DNA of 64,000 bases from Lactobacillus hamsteri DSM 5661 = JCM 6256. GTDB lineage: Bacteria; Bacillota; Bacilli; Lactobacillales; Lactobacillaceae. The number at the start of each line of letters is the position of its first letter. Position 1 is the stretch's first letter. A model generated the notes under the pieces. The model was not told the origin of the DNA and ran no database searches. It saw only the letters and a list, made by a program, of their open reading frames with translations. The stretch covers positions 1 to 64,000 of the forward strand of contig NZ_BALY01000002.1 of the NCBI RefSeq assembly GCF_000615445.1, in the 5' to 3' direction. Below are positions 8,521 through 17,018 of this stretch, piece after piece. Made by a program: the position numbers and the translations under genes.

Positions 8521-8812
8521 AAAATTAAAGAAAGCTTAGAAGAGATGAGTAATCATTCAAGATTTCTTCAGAGAGTCGTGTTAGGTGAAAGACGATGTTA
8601 TTAAGGATGATGAAGATGGTCTCGGAGCTGACTAAAGAGCAAGCCATTTGGTAAGCAATTTACGTTTAACGATCGTTACCTCGTTCGAGTATATCCCGTT
8701 GAAGGAGTACTTAGTAAGGACTTTGTTGTGAAGCAGAGTTGAATAAGGGTGGTAACACGTTTAATAGCGTCCCTAGAAAAGTAAATTATGCTTTTCTAGA
8801 GGCGCTTTTTTG
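8521..8812 (+). promoter_or_regulatory. T-box riboswitch, probably methionine-specific
   Basis: A tRNA-sensing leader of about 290 bases. The conserved T-box GGGTGGTAACACG lies at 8747-8759 and begins the antiterminator. The alternative terminator pairs CCTAGAAAAG with CTTTTCTAG and ends in a T run at about 8806-8811. Stem I is long, with the AGAGAG and GGTGAAAG elements near its 5' side; in its 3' part an ATG sits in the specifier position (AAGATGGTCTC). Uncharged tRNA-Met would allow read-through into the 40-residue gene, the methionine synthase and possibly luxS. The Met assignment rests on that triplet and on the genes controlled. Confidence 0.88.
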
Positions 8813-8841
8813 TTTACCAATTGGAAAGGAGGATTAATCAT

Positions 8842-8964
8842 ATGGGAAGAATTGAAAATAAACATTTGGCAATTAGCAAGATCGACTTTAAGACGGCCTT
8901 CAAACGAATGTGCATCTTAGCATGGTTAGTCCTCATTATTATTGGACTGTTAATTGTTAAATAA
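8842..8964 (+). CDS. Small single-pass membrane protein, 40 residues, unknown
   Basis: An ORF starting ATG 8842 after a near-perfect AAAGGAGG (8825-8832) placed 9 bases upstream. The first 23 residues are polar and basic (MGRIENKHLAISKIDFKTAF), followed by a hydrophobic stretch of about 17 residues (CILAWLVLIIIGLLIV) and a final Lys: a typical one-helix membrane protein with a cytoplasmic N-terminus. It lies between the Met T-box terminator and the methionine synthase, 41 bases before the latter, so it should be regulated by methionine supply. I do not recognise a family. The strong ribosome site and position argue that it is real. Confidence 0.65.
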   Translation: MGRIENKHLAISKIDFKTAFKRMCILAWLVLIIIGLLIVK

Positions 8965-9005
8965 AAAACGTAGTTTAAAATATTTTTGATTTTGGAGATA
9001 ATAAT

Positions 9006-10118
9006 ATGAAAAATTTACATTATGATATCGTCGGTAGTTTTTTACGACCAGTTCAATTAAAAGAAGCTAGAAGAGATTTTGCTGCAGGCAAGCTCTCACT
9101 TTATGAGTTGCGTGAAGTAGAAAATCAATGTATTGCGGAATTAGTTAAGAAAGAAATTGACCAGGGATTAAAAGTAGTAACTGATGGGGAATTTAGAAGA
9201 AGCTACTGGCACCTTGATACATTTTGGGGCTTTGATGGCATCTCCCATACTACACAAAAACAAGGTTATCTGTTCCATGATGAAGAAACACGTAACGATT
9301 CAGCACAAGTAAACGGTAAAATTCGTTTTGCAGGTGATCATCCAGATTTGGAGGCCTTCAAGTTTTTACGCAACTTGACTAAAGATGCTGACGTGGTAGC
9401 AAGACAAAGTATTCCTGCGCCGGCCCAATTTTATGCTGAACTTGTCAGAGGACCTGAAAACGTGGCTGCAGTGAAGAAGTACTATCCAAATGAAGCCGAT
9501 TTGTTTAAGGATGTTGAGCAAGCTTATCATGATTTGATTATTGCGCTTTACAAAGCAGGCTGTCGGGATCTTAAGATTGATGATTGTACTTGGGGTATGG
9601 TAGTTGACAATGATTTTTGGGCAACAATGGTTAAGCAAGGTTTCAATCGTGAAGATCTAGAACAAAAGTATCTTGAATTGAACAATAAAGCCTTGCAAGA
9701 TTTACCTCAGGATTTGCGCCTCTCAACCCATATTTGTCGTGGTAATTATCACTCAACTTGGGCAGCCAAAGGTGGCTATGCTCCGGTAGCAGACTATGTT
9801 TTCGCTAAAGAAAATGTCGATACCTTTTACCTAGAGTTCGATGATGAACGTTCTGGTGGTTTTGAACCATTAGCCAAGGTTCCGGCTGATAAAGAAGTAG
9901 TCTTAGGCCTAGTTACTAGTAAGAGACCCGATTTAGAAAAAGCGGCTGACCTGGAGCAGAAAGTAAAAAAGGCAAGTGAATATCATGATTTAGATCACCT
10001 AGCTTTAAGTACTCAATGTGGATTTGCCTCAACCGAAGAAGGTAATCAATTAAGCGAAGACCAAGAATGGGCAAAAATCAAGTTGGTTGAATCAACCGCT
10101 AATAGTATTTGGAAATAG
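9006..10118 (+). CDS. Methionine synthase-like protein (MetE C-terminal domain, YxjG/YxjH type)
   Basis: Cobalamin-independent methionine synthase family, 370 residues: a single catalytic barrel corresponding to the C-terminal half of MetE. It is likely to methylate homocysteine to methionine with a folate or other methyl donor. Expected zinc/homocysteine ligands are visible in order: His and Cys in STHICRGN (near residue 243), Glu in YLEFDDERSG and Cys in STQCGFAS (near residue 338). The N-terminus (HYDIVGSFLRP, then VTDGEFRRSYW) is typical of the Bacillus YxjG/YxjH pair. Placed behind a Met T-box and 38 bases before luxS, which produces homocysteine. The exact methyl donor is not evident. 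Confidence 0.85.
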   Translation: MKNLHYDIVGSFLRPVQLKEARRDFAAGKLSLYELREVENQCIAELVKKEIDQGLKVVTDGEFRRSYWHLDTFWGFDGISHTTQKQGYLFHDEETRNDSAQVNGKIRFAGDHPDLEAFKFLRNLTKDADVVARQSIPAPAQFYAELVRGPENVAAVKKYYPNEADLFKDVEQAYHDLIIALYKAGCRDLKIDDCTWGMVVDNDFWATMVKQGFNREDLEQKYLELNNKALQDLPQDLRLSTHICRGNYHSTWAAKGGYAPVADYVFAKENVDTFYLEFDDERSGGFEPLAKVPADKEVVLGLVTSKRPDLEKAADLEQKVKKASEYHDLDHLALSTQCGFASTEEGNQLSEDQEWAKIKLVESTANSIWK

Positions 10119-10156
10119 AATAGTTAAACATATTTTAAATAAAGGATAAATTCATT

Positions 10157-10633
10157 ATGGGAAAAGTTGAAAGTTTTACATTAGATCATACTAAAGTTAA
10201 GGCACCTTACGTTCGGTTAATTACAGTTGAACAAGGCAAGAAGGGCGATCAAATTTCTAACTTTGACTTGCGTTTAGTTCAACCAAATGAAAATGCTATT
10301 CCAACTGGTGGATTGCACACAGTTGAACACTTATTAGCAAGTTTGCTTCGTGATCGCATTGATGGTTATATTGACTGTTCACCATTTGGGTGTCGTACAG
10401 GCTTTCACCTTTTAGTTTGGGGAACGCCAAGTACAACAGAAGTTGCTAAGGCACTGAAGTCTAGTTTAGAAGAAATTAGAGATAATATTGAATGGAAAGA
10501 TGTACCCGGAACTACTATAAAGACTTGTGGTAATTATCGTGATCATTCACTCTTTTCTGCTAAGGAATGGTGCAAGAAGATTTTAAATGAAGGCGTTTCA
10601 GATGACCCATTCAATAGAAATGTCGTTGAATAA
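10157..10633 (+). CDS. luxS: S-ribosylhomocysteine lyase LuxS
   Basis: Metalloenzyme that splits S-ribosylhomocysteine into homocysteine and DPD, the precursor of AI-2. Length 158 residues is standard. The metal ligands His54 and His58 (HTVEH, with catalytic Glu57) and Cys124 (TCGNYRDHS) are present, as is the catalytic Cys79 in FGCRTGF. Together with mtnN at 61980 (upstream step) and the methionine synthase just before it, it closes the activated methyl cycle. It is probably transcribed from the same Met T-box promoter; no terminator lies between the two genes. Confidence 0.97.
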   Translation: MGKVESFTLDHTKVKAPYVRLITVEQGKKGDQISNFDLRLVQPNENAIPTGGLHTVEHLLASLLRDRIDGYIDCSPFGCRTGFHLLVWGTPSTTEVAKALKSSLEEIRDNIEWKDVPGTTIKTCGNYRDHSLFSAKEWCKKILNEGVSDDPFNRNVVE

Positions 10634-10649
10634 AAAAGATAATAAGTTA

Positions 10650-10922
10650 ATATTTTACGATCTTGAACAGCAGAGTAACTAAAGAGGATGTTGTACAGAG
10701 AGCTGACGTTGGGTGAAAGTCAGTCAACAGAGACTTAGTGAATATGGGCTGGAAATGGTCATAATTAGTGAGAGTTAGCTAATTACAAATTGGCAAGCGT
10801 TATCAATGCCGGCTATGTTAGTAGTTAGTGAGGTTTATTGCGTGAGCAATAGATAAAAAAGGGTGGTAACACGCAAGAAGCGTCCCTGGAAGTATAAATT
10901 TTACTTCTAGGGACGCTTTTTT
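10650..10922 (+). promoter_or_regulatory. Second T-box riboswitch, probably methionine-specific
   Basis: The conserved GGGTGGTAACACG lies at 10861-10873. A competing terminator pairs GCGTCCCTGGAAGTA with TACTTCTAGGGACGC and ends in Ts (10880-10922). Stem I carries AGAGAG, GGTGAAAG and a candidate ATG specifier in GAATATGGGC (10743-10745). It would control a methionine ABC transporter, but the gene behind it is now a metN remnant, so the riboswitch looks orphaned. No strong promoter is visible between luxS and the leader. Confidence 0.85.
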
Positions 10923-10941
10923 ATGGAAAGGATAGTTGAAG

Positions 10942-11091
10942 ATGGCAAGTATCAAACTAAAACATATTGAAGTTGATTTTCCTAAACATAAGATTAAGGC
11001 AGTTAATGATGTATCGTTAACGATCAAGCAGAAATTTGCCGGAACGAAAGTTGAAGTAAAAAGATCGGTTTCATATTTAAATGAAGACTAA
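10942..11091 (+). pseudogene. metN: metN remnant: both ends of a methionine ABC transporter ATPase with an in-frame internal deletion
   Basis: A 49-codon ORF with a good ribosome site (GGAAAGGAT). Residues 1-30 (MASIKLKHIEVDFPKHK, then AVNDVSLTI) match the start of MetN ATPases, which should continue into the Walker A loop. Instead the sequence jumps to GTKVEVKRSVSYLNED, which resembles the end of the MetN C-terminal NIL ligand-binding domain. The Walker A, signature and Walker B motifs are all absent, and no metI or metQ follows. It is translated in one frame, so a short peptide may be made, but it cannot be an ATPase. The C-terminal match is from memory of the family and less certain than the N-terminal one. 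Confidence 0.72.
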
Positions 11092-11122
11092 AAAAGATCT
11101 GGATTTTTCCAGATCTTTTTTA
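11088..11122. terminator. Bidirectional terminator between metN remnant and murT
   Basis: AAAAAAGATCTGGA and TCCAGATCTTTTTT form a perfect stem with As before and Ts after, overlapping the stop codons of both converging genes. Confidence 0.9.
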
Positions 11123-12472
11123 CATACCTGCCTTAATAATTTTCTTTTCAGCCATTGCCTTACGTAAAGCGAGCATTGCTGTATAAGTTGAAAGAATGTA
11201 AACTTTTTTAGTTGGCAGTTTCTTAATTTCTTCAATTAAACTATCATCATCAGGATTTGTAAGCATACTGCCAGGTTCAAAACCAGCAATTTCTAATCTA
11301 AAGCCCATATCGTGCCATCTTTGACCGCCGACAAGGGTCTTTTTAATTTTATCTCTGTTTAATCCTTCAAAGTCAGCATCCCAAATCCAAGAAGTATCAA
11401 TACCATCGGCATGGTTGGCATTAAGCAAAGTTACTAAAGAATAATCATCTTTTTCAGTATTTAACATATGTAAAACTTCGTCTAAACCAACAGGATTTTT
11501 AACTAAAATCAAATCAATCTCTTTGTCGGCATATTTGATCATTTCTTGACGACCAAAGATACGCTTATTTTCAGCAAAGGCCTGAGCGACTTCCTCATCA
11601 CTTAAGCCATATTCTCTGGCAACTGAATAAGCAGTTAATGCATTATAAATATTGTAAGTACCACCAATATTGATTGAGTAATCTTTTTTACCCATCTTAA
11701 ATTTAAGGCCATTTGGTGTTTGATCAATAATTTCGTTTACAGTGTACTTCAATTCAGGTCTGTGATAACCACAATTAGGGCAGAAGAAGTCCCCTAAGTT
11801 TGCATAGATTCTTTCGTGATAGTGTAAAATGTGATCACATTTAGGACAAAGAACGCCATCCGTGTTAACAGGAGCTTTGAAGTCATTTTCTACCTTATCA
11901 TTTGGCAATTTGAAACCATAAAATACTTTTTCGTTAGGTAATTCAACGGATGAAAAAATGCTTGCATCACCATTAGCGATAATTTTAGCATCAGGAGCCA
12001 ATTTTATTCCGTTAACAATCTTTTCATAGGTTGTGTAAATTTCACCGTAGCGATCCATTTGGTCACGGAAAATGTTAGTTAAAACAAAAGTCTTAGGATG
12101 AAGAAGCTGGGTAACCATTTTTACATTGGCTTCATCAACTTCCAAAACAGCAATTTTTCTTGTGCTGTGCTTATGCTTGTGAGCAAGAAATGCGGTAACA
12201 ATACCTTGTTGCATGTTAGAACCAGATGGATTAGTTAAAACGTCACCATACTTTTTTCTTAATGCTTCAACAATTAAGGCTGTTGTCATTGTCTTACCGT
12301 TAGTACCAGTAACAATGATTGTTTCGTATCCCTTAGCTAATGAATTCAACACTTCTGGATCAATCTTCATTGCAAGTTTGCCAGGAAAGCTTGTGCCACC
12401 TTTTAAAACATTATGCAAGAACCAATATGAAGATTTACCAGCAATTTTTGCTATGCCTGATTTTAGATTCAT
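11120..12472 (-). CDS. murT: Lipid II isoglutaminyl synthase, MurT subunit
   Basis: Mur-ligase-like subunit that, with the glutaminase GatD, amidates the alpha-carboxyl of D-Glu in lipid II peptide stems. The 450 residues hold a P-loop (VTGTNGKTMTT, about residue 54), a central Mur-ligase domain and an inserted Cys4 zinc ribbon (CPKC near residue 208 and CPNC near residue 229), which together distinguish MurT from MurE-type ligases. The C-terminal DUF1727 region is present. MurT is normally encoded directly before gatD, but here it is followed only by a terminator and the converging metN remnant. GatD must be elsewhere for the enzyme to work. Divergent from tdk. Confidence 0.93.
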   Translation of the reverse strand: MNLKSGIAKIAGKSSYWFLHNVLKGGTSFPGKLAMKIDPEVLNSLAKGYETIIVTGTNGKTMTTALIVEALRKKYGDVLTNPSGSNMQQGIVTAFLAHKHKHSTRKIAVLEVDEANVKMVTQLLHPKTFVLTNIFRDQMDRYGEIYTTYEKIVNGIKLAPDAKIIANGDASIFSSVELPNEKVFYGFKLPNDKVENDFKAPVNTDGVLCPKCDHILHYHERIYANLGDFFCPNCGYHRPELKYTVNEIIDQTPNGLKFKMGKKDYSINIGGTYNIYNALTAYSVAREYGLSDEEVAQAFAENKRIFGRQEMIKYADKEIDLILVKNPVGLDEVLHMLNTEKDDYSLVTLLNANHADGIDTSWIWDADFEGLNRDKIKKTLVGGQRWHDMGFRLEIAGFEPGSMLTNPDDDSLIEEIKKLPTKKVYILSTYTAMLALRKAMAEKKIIKAGM

Positions 12473-12614
12473 GTATAATCCCTCACTCTTAAAACTAATT
12501 TTTACTATAGCATATCGATGGATTTAAAACGAGGTTTTTACGTTTCTTTCAATGCATAAATTTGATTTTTAATCTATACTATATAATCGGATATTTGAAT
12601 AAAGGGGAGTCGCA

Positions 12615-13217
12615 ATGGCGCAGTTATTTTTCAGATATGGTGCAATGAGTAGTGGAAAGACTATTGAAATCCTTAAAGTGGCTCATAATTATGAAGCTCA
12701 AGGACGAAAAATTGCATTAATGACTAGTGGACTTGATAATCGAAGCGGAGTAGGAACAGTTGCTTCAAGAATTGGCTTGCATCGAAAAGCCATTCCAGTT
12801 GATGATCAGATGAATCTTTTTGATTATGTTGAAAAAAATAGTCAAAAAGATGTGGCTGATGGCGCTGGCAAGATTGCTTGTGTTTTAATTGATGAAGCAC
12901 AGTTTTTAAGAAAGCATCATGTTTTAGAATGCGCTAAAATTGTTGATGAGTTGAATATTCCGGTCATGGCCTTCGGCTTAAAAAATGATTTTCAAAATCA
13001 TTTATTTGAAGGCAGCGAGAATTTATTGATCTATGCTGATAAAATTGAAGAGATGAAAACAATTTGTCATTATTGTGGTCATAAAGCAACTATGAATTTG
13101 AGAATTAATAATGGACGTCCTGTTTATGAAGGCGAGCAAGTCCAAATTGGCGGAGACGAAAGTTATTACCCCGTTTGTCGTTTTCACTATTTCCATCCTG
13201 ATAAGAATAGAAAATAG
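12615..13217 (+). CDS. tdk: Thymidine kinase
   Basis: Type II thymidine kinase, phosphorylating thymidine to dTMP for salvage. The 200-residue protein has the P-loop GAMSSGKT at residues 9-16, a Walker B-like LIDEAQF, and C-terminal zinc ligands (CHYCGHKA and a later Cys-His pair near CRFHYFHP). AAAGGGGAG precedes the start. It heads a tight group with prfA, prmC and tsaC, an arrangement common in Firmicutes. Confidence 0.96.
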   Translation: MAQLFFRYGAMSSGKTIEILKVAHNYEAQGRKIALMTSGLDNRSGVGTVASRIGLHRKAIPVDDQMNLFDYVEKNSQKDVADGAGKIACVLIDEAQFLRKHHVLECAKIVDELNIPVMAFGLKNDFQNHLFEGSENLLIYADKIEEMKTICHYCGHKATMNLRINNGRPVYEGEQVQIGGDESYYPVCRFHYFHPDKNRK

Positions 13218-13243
13218 TTTTTAATAAAAAAGGAGTTATTTTT

Positions 13244-14331
13244 ATGGATAAAGTTATGGCGCAATTGGAAGGCCTTGTTGCTCACTACGAAGAACTTCAA
13301 GAAATGATGGCTGACCCAGAAGTTATTAATGATACTAAGCGCTACATGGAGATTTCAAAAGAAGAAGCCGATCTTCGTGAAGTGGTTCAAAAGTATAAGA
13401 AATATAAAGAAAATCAAAAAGAAATTAACGATAATAAAGAAATTATTTCTAGTGAATCTGATCCTGATATAGTCGAAATGGCTAAGGAAGAAAATAATGA
13501 ACTTGAAAAAGAACTTCCTGAACTTGAAGATCAAATTAAGATTTTGATGCTTCCAAAAGACCCTAACGATGATAAAGATATTATCATGGAAATTCGTGGT
13601 GCTGCCGGTGGTGATGAAGCTTCATTATTTGCTGGTGATTTGCTTAGAATGTATGAAAAGTATGCTGAACGTCAAGGTGGAATGTTTCAATGGTTGATTC
13701 AGAACCAACTGAAGTCGGCGGTTACAAGCGTGTGGCTATTATGATTACTGGTGATAAGGTTTACTCAAAACTTAAGTATGAAAATGGTGCCCACCGTGTT
13801 CAAAGAATCCCAGTAACTGAATCCCAAGGTCGTGTTCATACTTCAACTGCTACAGTTGCAGTTATGCCTGAATATGAACAAGTTGATATTGATATTGATC
13901 CTAAAGATATTCGTGTCGATGTTTATCGTTCAAGTGGTGCCGGTGGTCAGCACATTAACAAGACTTCCAGTGCGGTTCGTATGACTCACCTTCCAACAGG
14001 TATTGTAGTTGCAATGCAGGATCAACGTAGTCAACAACAAAACCGTGAAAAGGCTATGCAAATTTTGAAGTCACGTGTTTATGATTACTATGAAAGTCAA
14101 AACCGTGATAAATATGATGCTAAGCGTAAAAATGCTGTAGGTACTGGTGACCGTTCTGAAAGAATTAGAACTTACAACTATCCTCAAAACCGTGTTACTG
14201 ATCACCGTATTGGTTTAACTATTAACAAACTTGATCGTGTAATGAATGGTGAACTTGAAGAAATAATTGATGCACTTATTCTTTACAACCAAACTAAGCA
14301 ATTAGAGGAGTTAGCTGATCAAAATGCCTAA
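13244..14331 (+). CDS. prfA: Peptide chain release factor 1, with a single-base frameshift
   Basis: RF1 ends translation at UAA/UAG. The first 145 codons lie in one frame and end in an aberrant tail at 13744; from about 13678 the next frame carries the rest. Restoring one T in CAAGGTGG (13673-13680) gives QGW followed by NVSMVDSEP and an uninterrupted 362-residue RF1. The PVT stop-recognition tripeptide ([10 protein letters not shown]) and the GAGGQ peptidyl-hydrolysis motif are both in the second part. RF1 is essential, and programmed frameshifting is known for prfB, not prfA, so a sequence error is the likeliest explanation. It lies 26 bases after tdk and overlaps prmC by 8 bases. Confidence 0.93.
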
Positions 14332-15166
14332 AACTTTAAAAGAAATCCGAATTAAAGCGGGAGAAACTGCTGAAAATACTTTGCCAGAGGATATTGATTA
14401 TGTATTGTCAGAGCGTCTTAATCTAACTCCAAGCGAATTTGAATTGAAGCAAGATATGGTTTTGACAGATGATCAAGTTAAGCAAGCAAATAAAGACATT
14501 AAAAAGCTTGCTAAGGGTGTTTCTCCGCAATATATTCTTGGTTATGCATGGTTCCTTGGTTATAAAATTCAAGTCCAACGTGGCGTGTTAATTCCGCGTT
14601 TTGAAACAGAAGAATTAGTTGAATGGACTTTAAAGCATTTAAATGATGGTGACAGTATTCTTGATTTGGGAACAGGATCGGGATGTATTACTGTTGCTTT
14701 GGCTAAAGAAGCTGAAAAAATGGGCTTAAAGGATTTAAAGTTCACGGTTTCTGATATTACGGATACTGCTTTAAGAACGACAGAAGAAAATCTTTTAACA
14801 TACGATATCGATGCTTTAGTACGTAAAGCTAATTGTTTAATCGGTCTTGCTAAGTTCGATAAAATTATTTCTAATCCACCTTATATTAAAGAAAGCGAAA
14901 AAAAGGATATGGATCAAAATGTCCTTGATAATGAGCCTAAGGAAGCTTTATTTGGTGGGAAAGATGGTATTAGTTTTTATGAAAAATTTGCTAAGCAAGT
15001 TCGTGAACATTTAAATAGTCACGGAGAATTTTTCATGGAATTTGGATTTAGTGAAGAAGCTCAATTAAAAGAATTATTTGCTAAAGAATTACCTGATTTT
15101 GATATAGAATTTAAGAAAGATATGGCTGGTAAGCCACGTATGGTTCATGGAAGGTGGCAAAAATAA
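14324..15166 (+). CDS. prmC: Release factor glutamine methyltransferase
   Basis: SAM-dependent N5-methyltransferase that modifies the Gln of the GGQ motif in RF1 and RF2. The 280-residue protein has an N-terminal helical domain, SAM motif I ([16 protein letters not shown], near residue 110) and the diagnostic NPPY motif (ISNPPYIKE, near residue 186). It overlaps its substrate gene prfA by 8 bases and meets tsaC as TAATG, so it is translationally coupled on both sides. Confidence 0.96.
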   Translation: MPKTLKEIRIKAGETAENTLPEDIDYVLSERLNLTPSEFELKQDMVLTDDQVKQANKDIKKLAKGVSPQYILGYAWFLGYKIQVQRGVLIPRFETEELVEWTLKHLNDGDSILDLGTGSGCITVALAKEAEKMGLKDLKFTVSDITDTALRTTEENLLTYDIDALVRKANCLIGLAKFDKIISNPPYIKESEKKDMDQNVLDNEPKEALFGGKDGISFYEKFAKQVREHLNSHGEFFMEFGFSEEAQLKELFAKELPDFDIEFKKDMAGKPRMVHGRWQK

Positions 15167-16167
15167 TGGAAACAAAGATTTTTGCTAAAGATCAATTAGA
15201 TGATGCAGTTGATTTATTAGCAAAGGGTGAATTAGTTGCTTTTCCTACCGAAACTGTTTATGGATTAGGCGCAATTGCAACTAATGAAAAGTCAGTTAAA
15301 GGCGTATATGCAGCTAAAGGTCGTCCAAGTGATAATCCTTTGATTGTAACTGTTTCTGATGAAGAAATGATGCGTCGCTATGCGAAAGAAGTTCCAGAAA
15401 GAGCAGAAAAATTAATCAAATATTTTTGGCCAGGTCCATTGACAATTTTATTGTTCGTTAAGCCTGGTTCTCTTCCTGATGCAGTTACTGGTGGTCTTGA
15501 TACAGTTGCATTTCGTTGCCCAGATGATGAGCTTACTCATAATTTGATTTCAAAATTAGGTTATCCAATTGTTGGTCCATCGGCTAATACTTCAACTAAG
15601 CCTAGTCCAACTACTGCCCAACACGTTTACCATGATTTAAAGGGTAAAATTGCTGGAATTATTGATGGTGGTCCTACACGTGTTGGCCTTGAATCAACAA
15701 TTATTGATCTTTCTGTTAAAACTCCAATTGTTCTTCGTCCAGGTGAAATCACTCCTGAAGAACTTAGTGAAGTTTTAGGTGAAAAGGTATTAATTAATAC
15801 TGGTAAAGTATCAGATAAAGAAATTCCAAAGGCACCAGGAATGAAATATCGTCATTATGCGCCAAGTGCTCCTGTAGTAGTTGTTGATGACGTTAATGAT
15901 TTCTCTAAGGTTGATTTTAACGAAAATATTGGTGTAATGGCACTTAAGGATCAATTAGCTAAAATTGATTTGCCTGATGAAAATAAATTTAATTTGGGTA
16001 ATGATTTGGTTGATGCGGATCATAATTTATTTGGCGGGTTACGCTATTTTGACGATAAAGATAATATTAAACAAATTTATGTTCAAGGCTTTTATGATGG
16101 TGAAGAAAGCTTGGCATATATGAATCGTTTGAATAAAGCAGCTGCTGGACATCATTTTAATAAATAA
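15166..16167 (+). CDS. L-threonylcarbamoyladenylate synthase (Sua5/YwlC type)
   Basis: Makes threonylcarbamoyl-AMP from threonine, bicarbonate and ATP, the first step of t6A37 synthesis in ANN-decoding tRNAs. The YrdC domain occupies about residues 1-200 (GELVAFPTETVYGLGA, then KGRPSDNPL and GPSANTS), followed by the C-terminal Sua5 domain (MKYRHYAPSAP linker), so this is the long Sua5 form. ATG 15166 is chosen over an in-frame GTG at 15154 because GGAAGGTGG then sits at the right distance. A terminator follows. Confidence 0.93.
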   Translation: METKIFAKDQLDDAVDLLAKGELVAFPTETVYGLGAIATNEKSVKGVYAAKGRPSDNPLIVTVSDEEMMRRYAKEVPERAEKLIKYFWPGPLTILLFVKPGSLPDAVTGGLDTVAFRCPDDELTHNLISKLGYPIVGPSANTSTKPSPTTAQHVYHDLKGKIAGIIDGGPTRVGLESTIIDLSVKTPIVLRPGEITPEELSEVLGEKVLINTGKVSDKEIPKAPGMKYRHYAPSAPVVVVDDVNDFSKVDFNENIGVMALKDQLAKIDLPDENKFNLGNDLVDADHNLFGGLRYFDDKDNIKQIYVQGFYDGEESLAYMNRLNKAAAGHHFNK

Positions 16168-16172
16168 ATACA

Positions 16173-16204
16173 AGCAAAGGGCTTTAAACCCTTTGCTTTT
16201 TTGA
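16173..16204 (+). terminator. Terminator of the tdk-prfA-prmC-tsaC group
   Basis: GCAAAGGG and CCCTTTGC form a perfect 8-bp stem, followed by six Ts. Confidence 0.9.
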
Positions 16205-16254
16205 TAAAATAATGATGATGTTACTTTAATTAATATTTAGGAGGCTGTAGCAAT

Positions 16255-16884
16255 ATGGGAAAATTTGTAGTTTTAGATCACCCATTGATCCAACACAAGT
16301 TGACAATTATTCGTCGCAAAGAAACAGGTTCTAACGAATTTCGTAGAATTGTTGGCGAAATTGGTGGTTTAATGACCTATGAAATCACTAGAGATTTACC
16401 ACTTAAGGATGTTGAAATTGAAACTCCTGTTGGTAAAACTACCCAAAAGGAAATTGCCGGTAAGAAATTGACTATTGTGCCAATTTTACGTGCTGGTATG
16501 GGGATGCTTAATGGTGTTCTTGAAATGGTACCTTCTGCAAAAGTTGGTGTCATTGGTATGTACCGTGATGAAACGACTTTAAAGCCACACGAATACTTCT
16601 GCAAGATGCCAAAAGACGTTTCAGAACGTGAATGCTTAATTGTTGACCCAATGCTTGCAACTGGTGGTTCAGCTATTGACGCAATTAGCGCATTGAAGAA
16701 GCGTGGCGTTAAGGAAATTAAATTGGCTGTTTTAGTTGCAGCACCAGAAGGTGTCAAGGCAATTCAAGAAGCACATCCAGATGTTGATATCTATGCTGCT
16801 TCAGAAGATGAAAAGTTGCTTGATAATGGCTACATTTTCCCAGGATTGGGAGATGCTGGTGACAGATTATTTGGTACAAAATAA
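16255..16884 (+). CDS. upp: Uracil phosphoribosyltransferase
   Basis: Converts uracil and PRPP to UMP in pyrimidine salvage. Length 209 residues is standard. The PRPP-binding loop is visible as [15 protein letters not shown] near residue 129, and the uracil-binding end as [19 protein letters not shown] ribosome site precedes the ATG. It stands between tsaC and the atp operon, as in many Firmicutes. No strong terminator separates it from atpB, so some read-through is possible. Confidence 0.97.
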   Translation: MGKFVVLDHPLIQHKLTIIRRKETGSNEFRRIVGEIGGLMTYEITRDLPLKDVEIETPVGKTTQKEIAGKKLTIVPILRAGMGMLNGVLEMVPSAKVGVIGMYRDETTLKPHEYFCKMPKDVSERECLIVDPMLATGGSAIDAISALKKRGVKEIKLAVLVAAPEGVKAIQEAHPDVDIYAASEDEKLLDNGYIFPGLGDAGDRLFGTK

Positions 16885-16939
16885 TTTTCCCTTTTCTGTA
16901 AGTTTAAATTAAAAAATAATCTTAAATGCGCTTACAATT

Positions 16940-16968
16940 TTCACAAAAAGTTTTTTTGGTGTTAAGAT
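16940..16968 (+). promoter_or_regulatory. Candidate promoter of the atp operon
   Basis: TTCACA (16940-16945) and TAAGAT (16963-16968) with an exact 17-base spacer, 51 bases before atpB. In related lactobacilli this operon is induced by acid; nothing in the sequence here shows how. Confidence 0.55.
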
Positions 16969-17018
16969 GATAAGCGTGTCGAGTTTTATTCAGCACAAAG
17001 AAGGGAGGTCACGAAGTA

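Noticed and set aside
8842-8964. The 40-residue ORF as a T-box leader peptide
   Set aside because: It lies after the terminator, so its translation cannot influence the attenuation decision, and it has no run of Met codons.
13676-13744. Programmed frameshift in a release factor gene
   Set aside because: Programmed shifting belongs to prfB (CUU UGA slippery site with an upstream Shine-Dalgarno). No such signal is present here, and three other essential genes show the same one-base loss.
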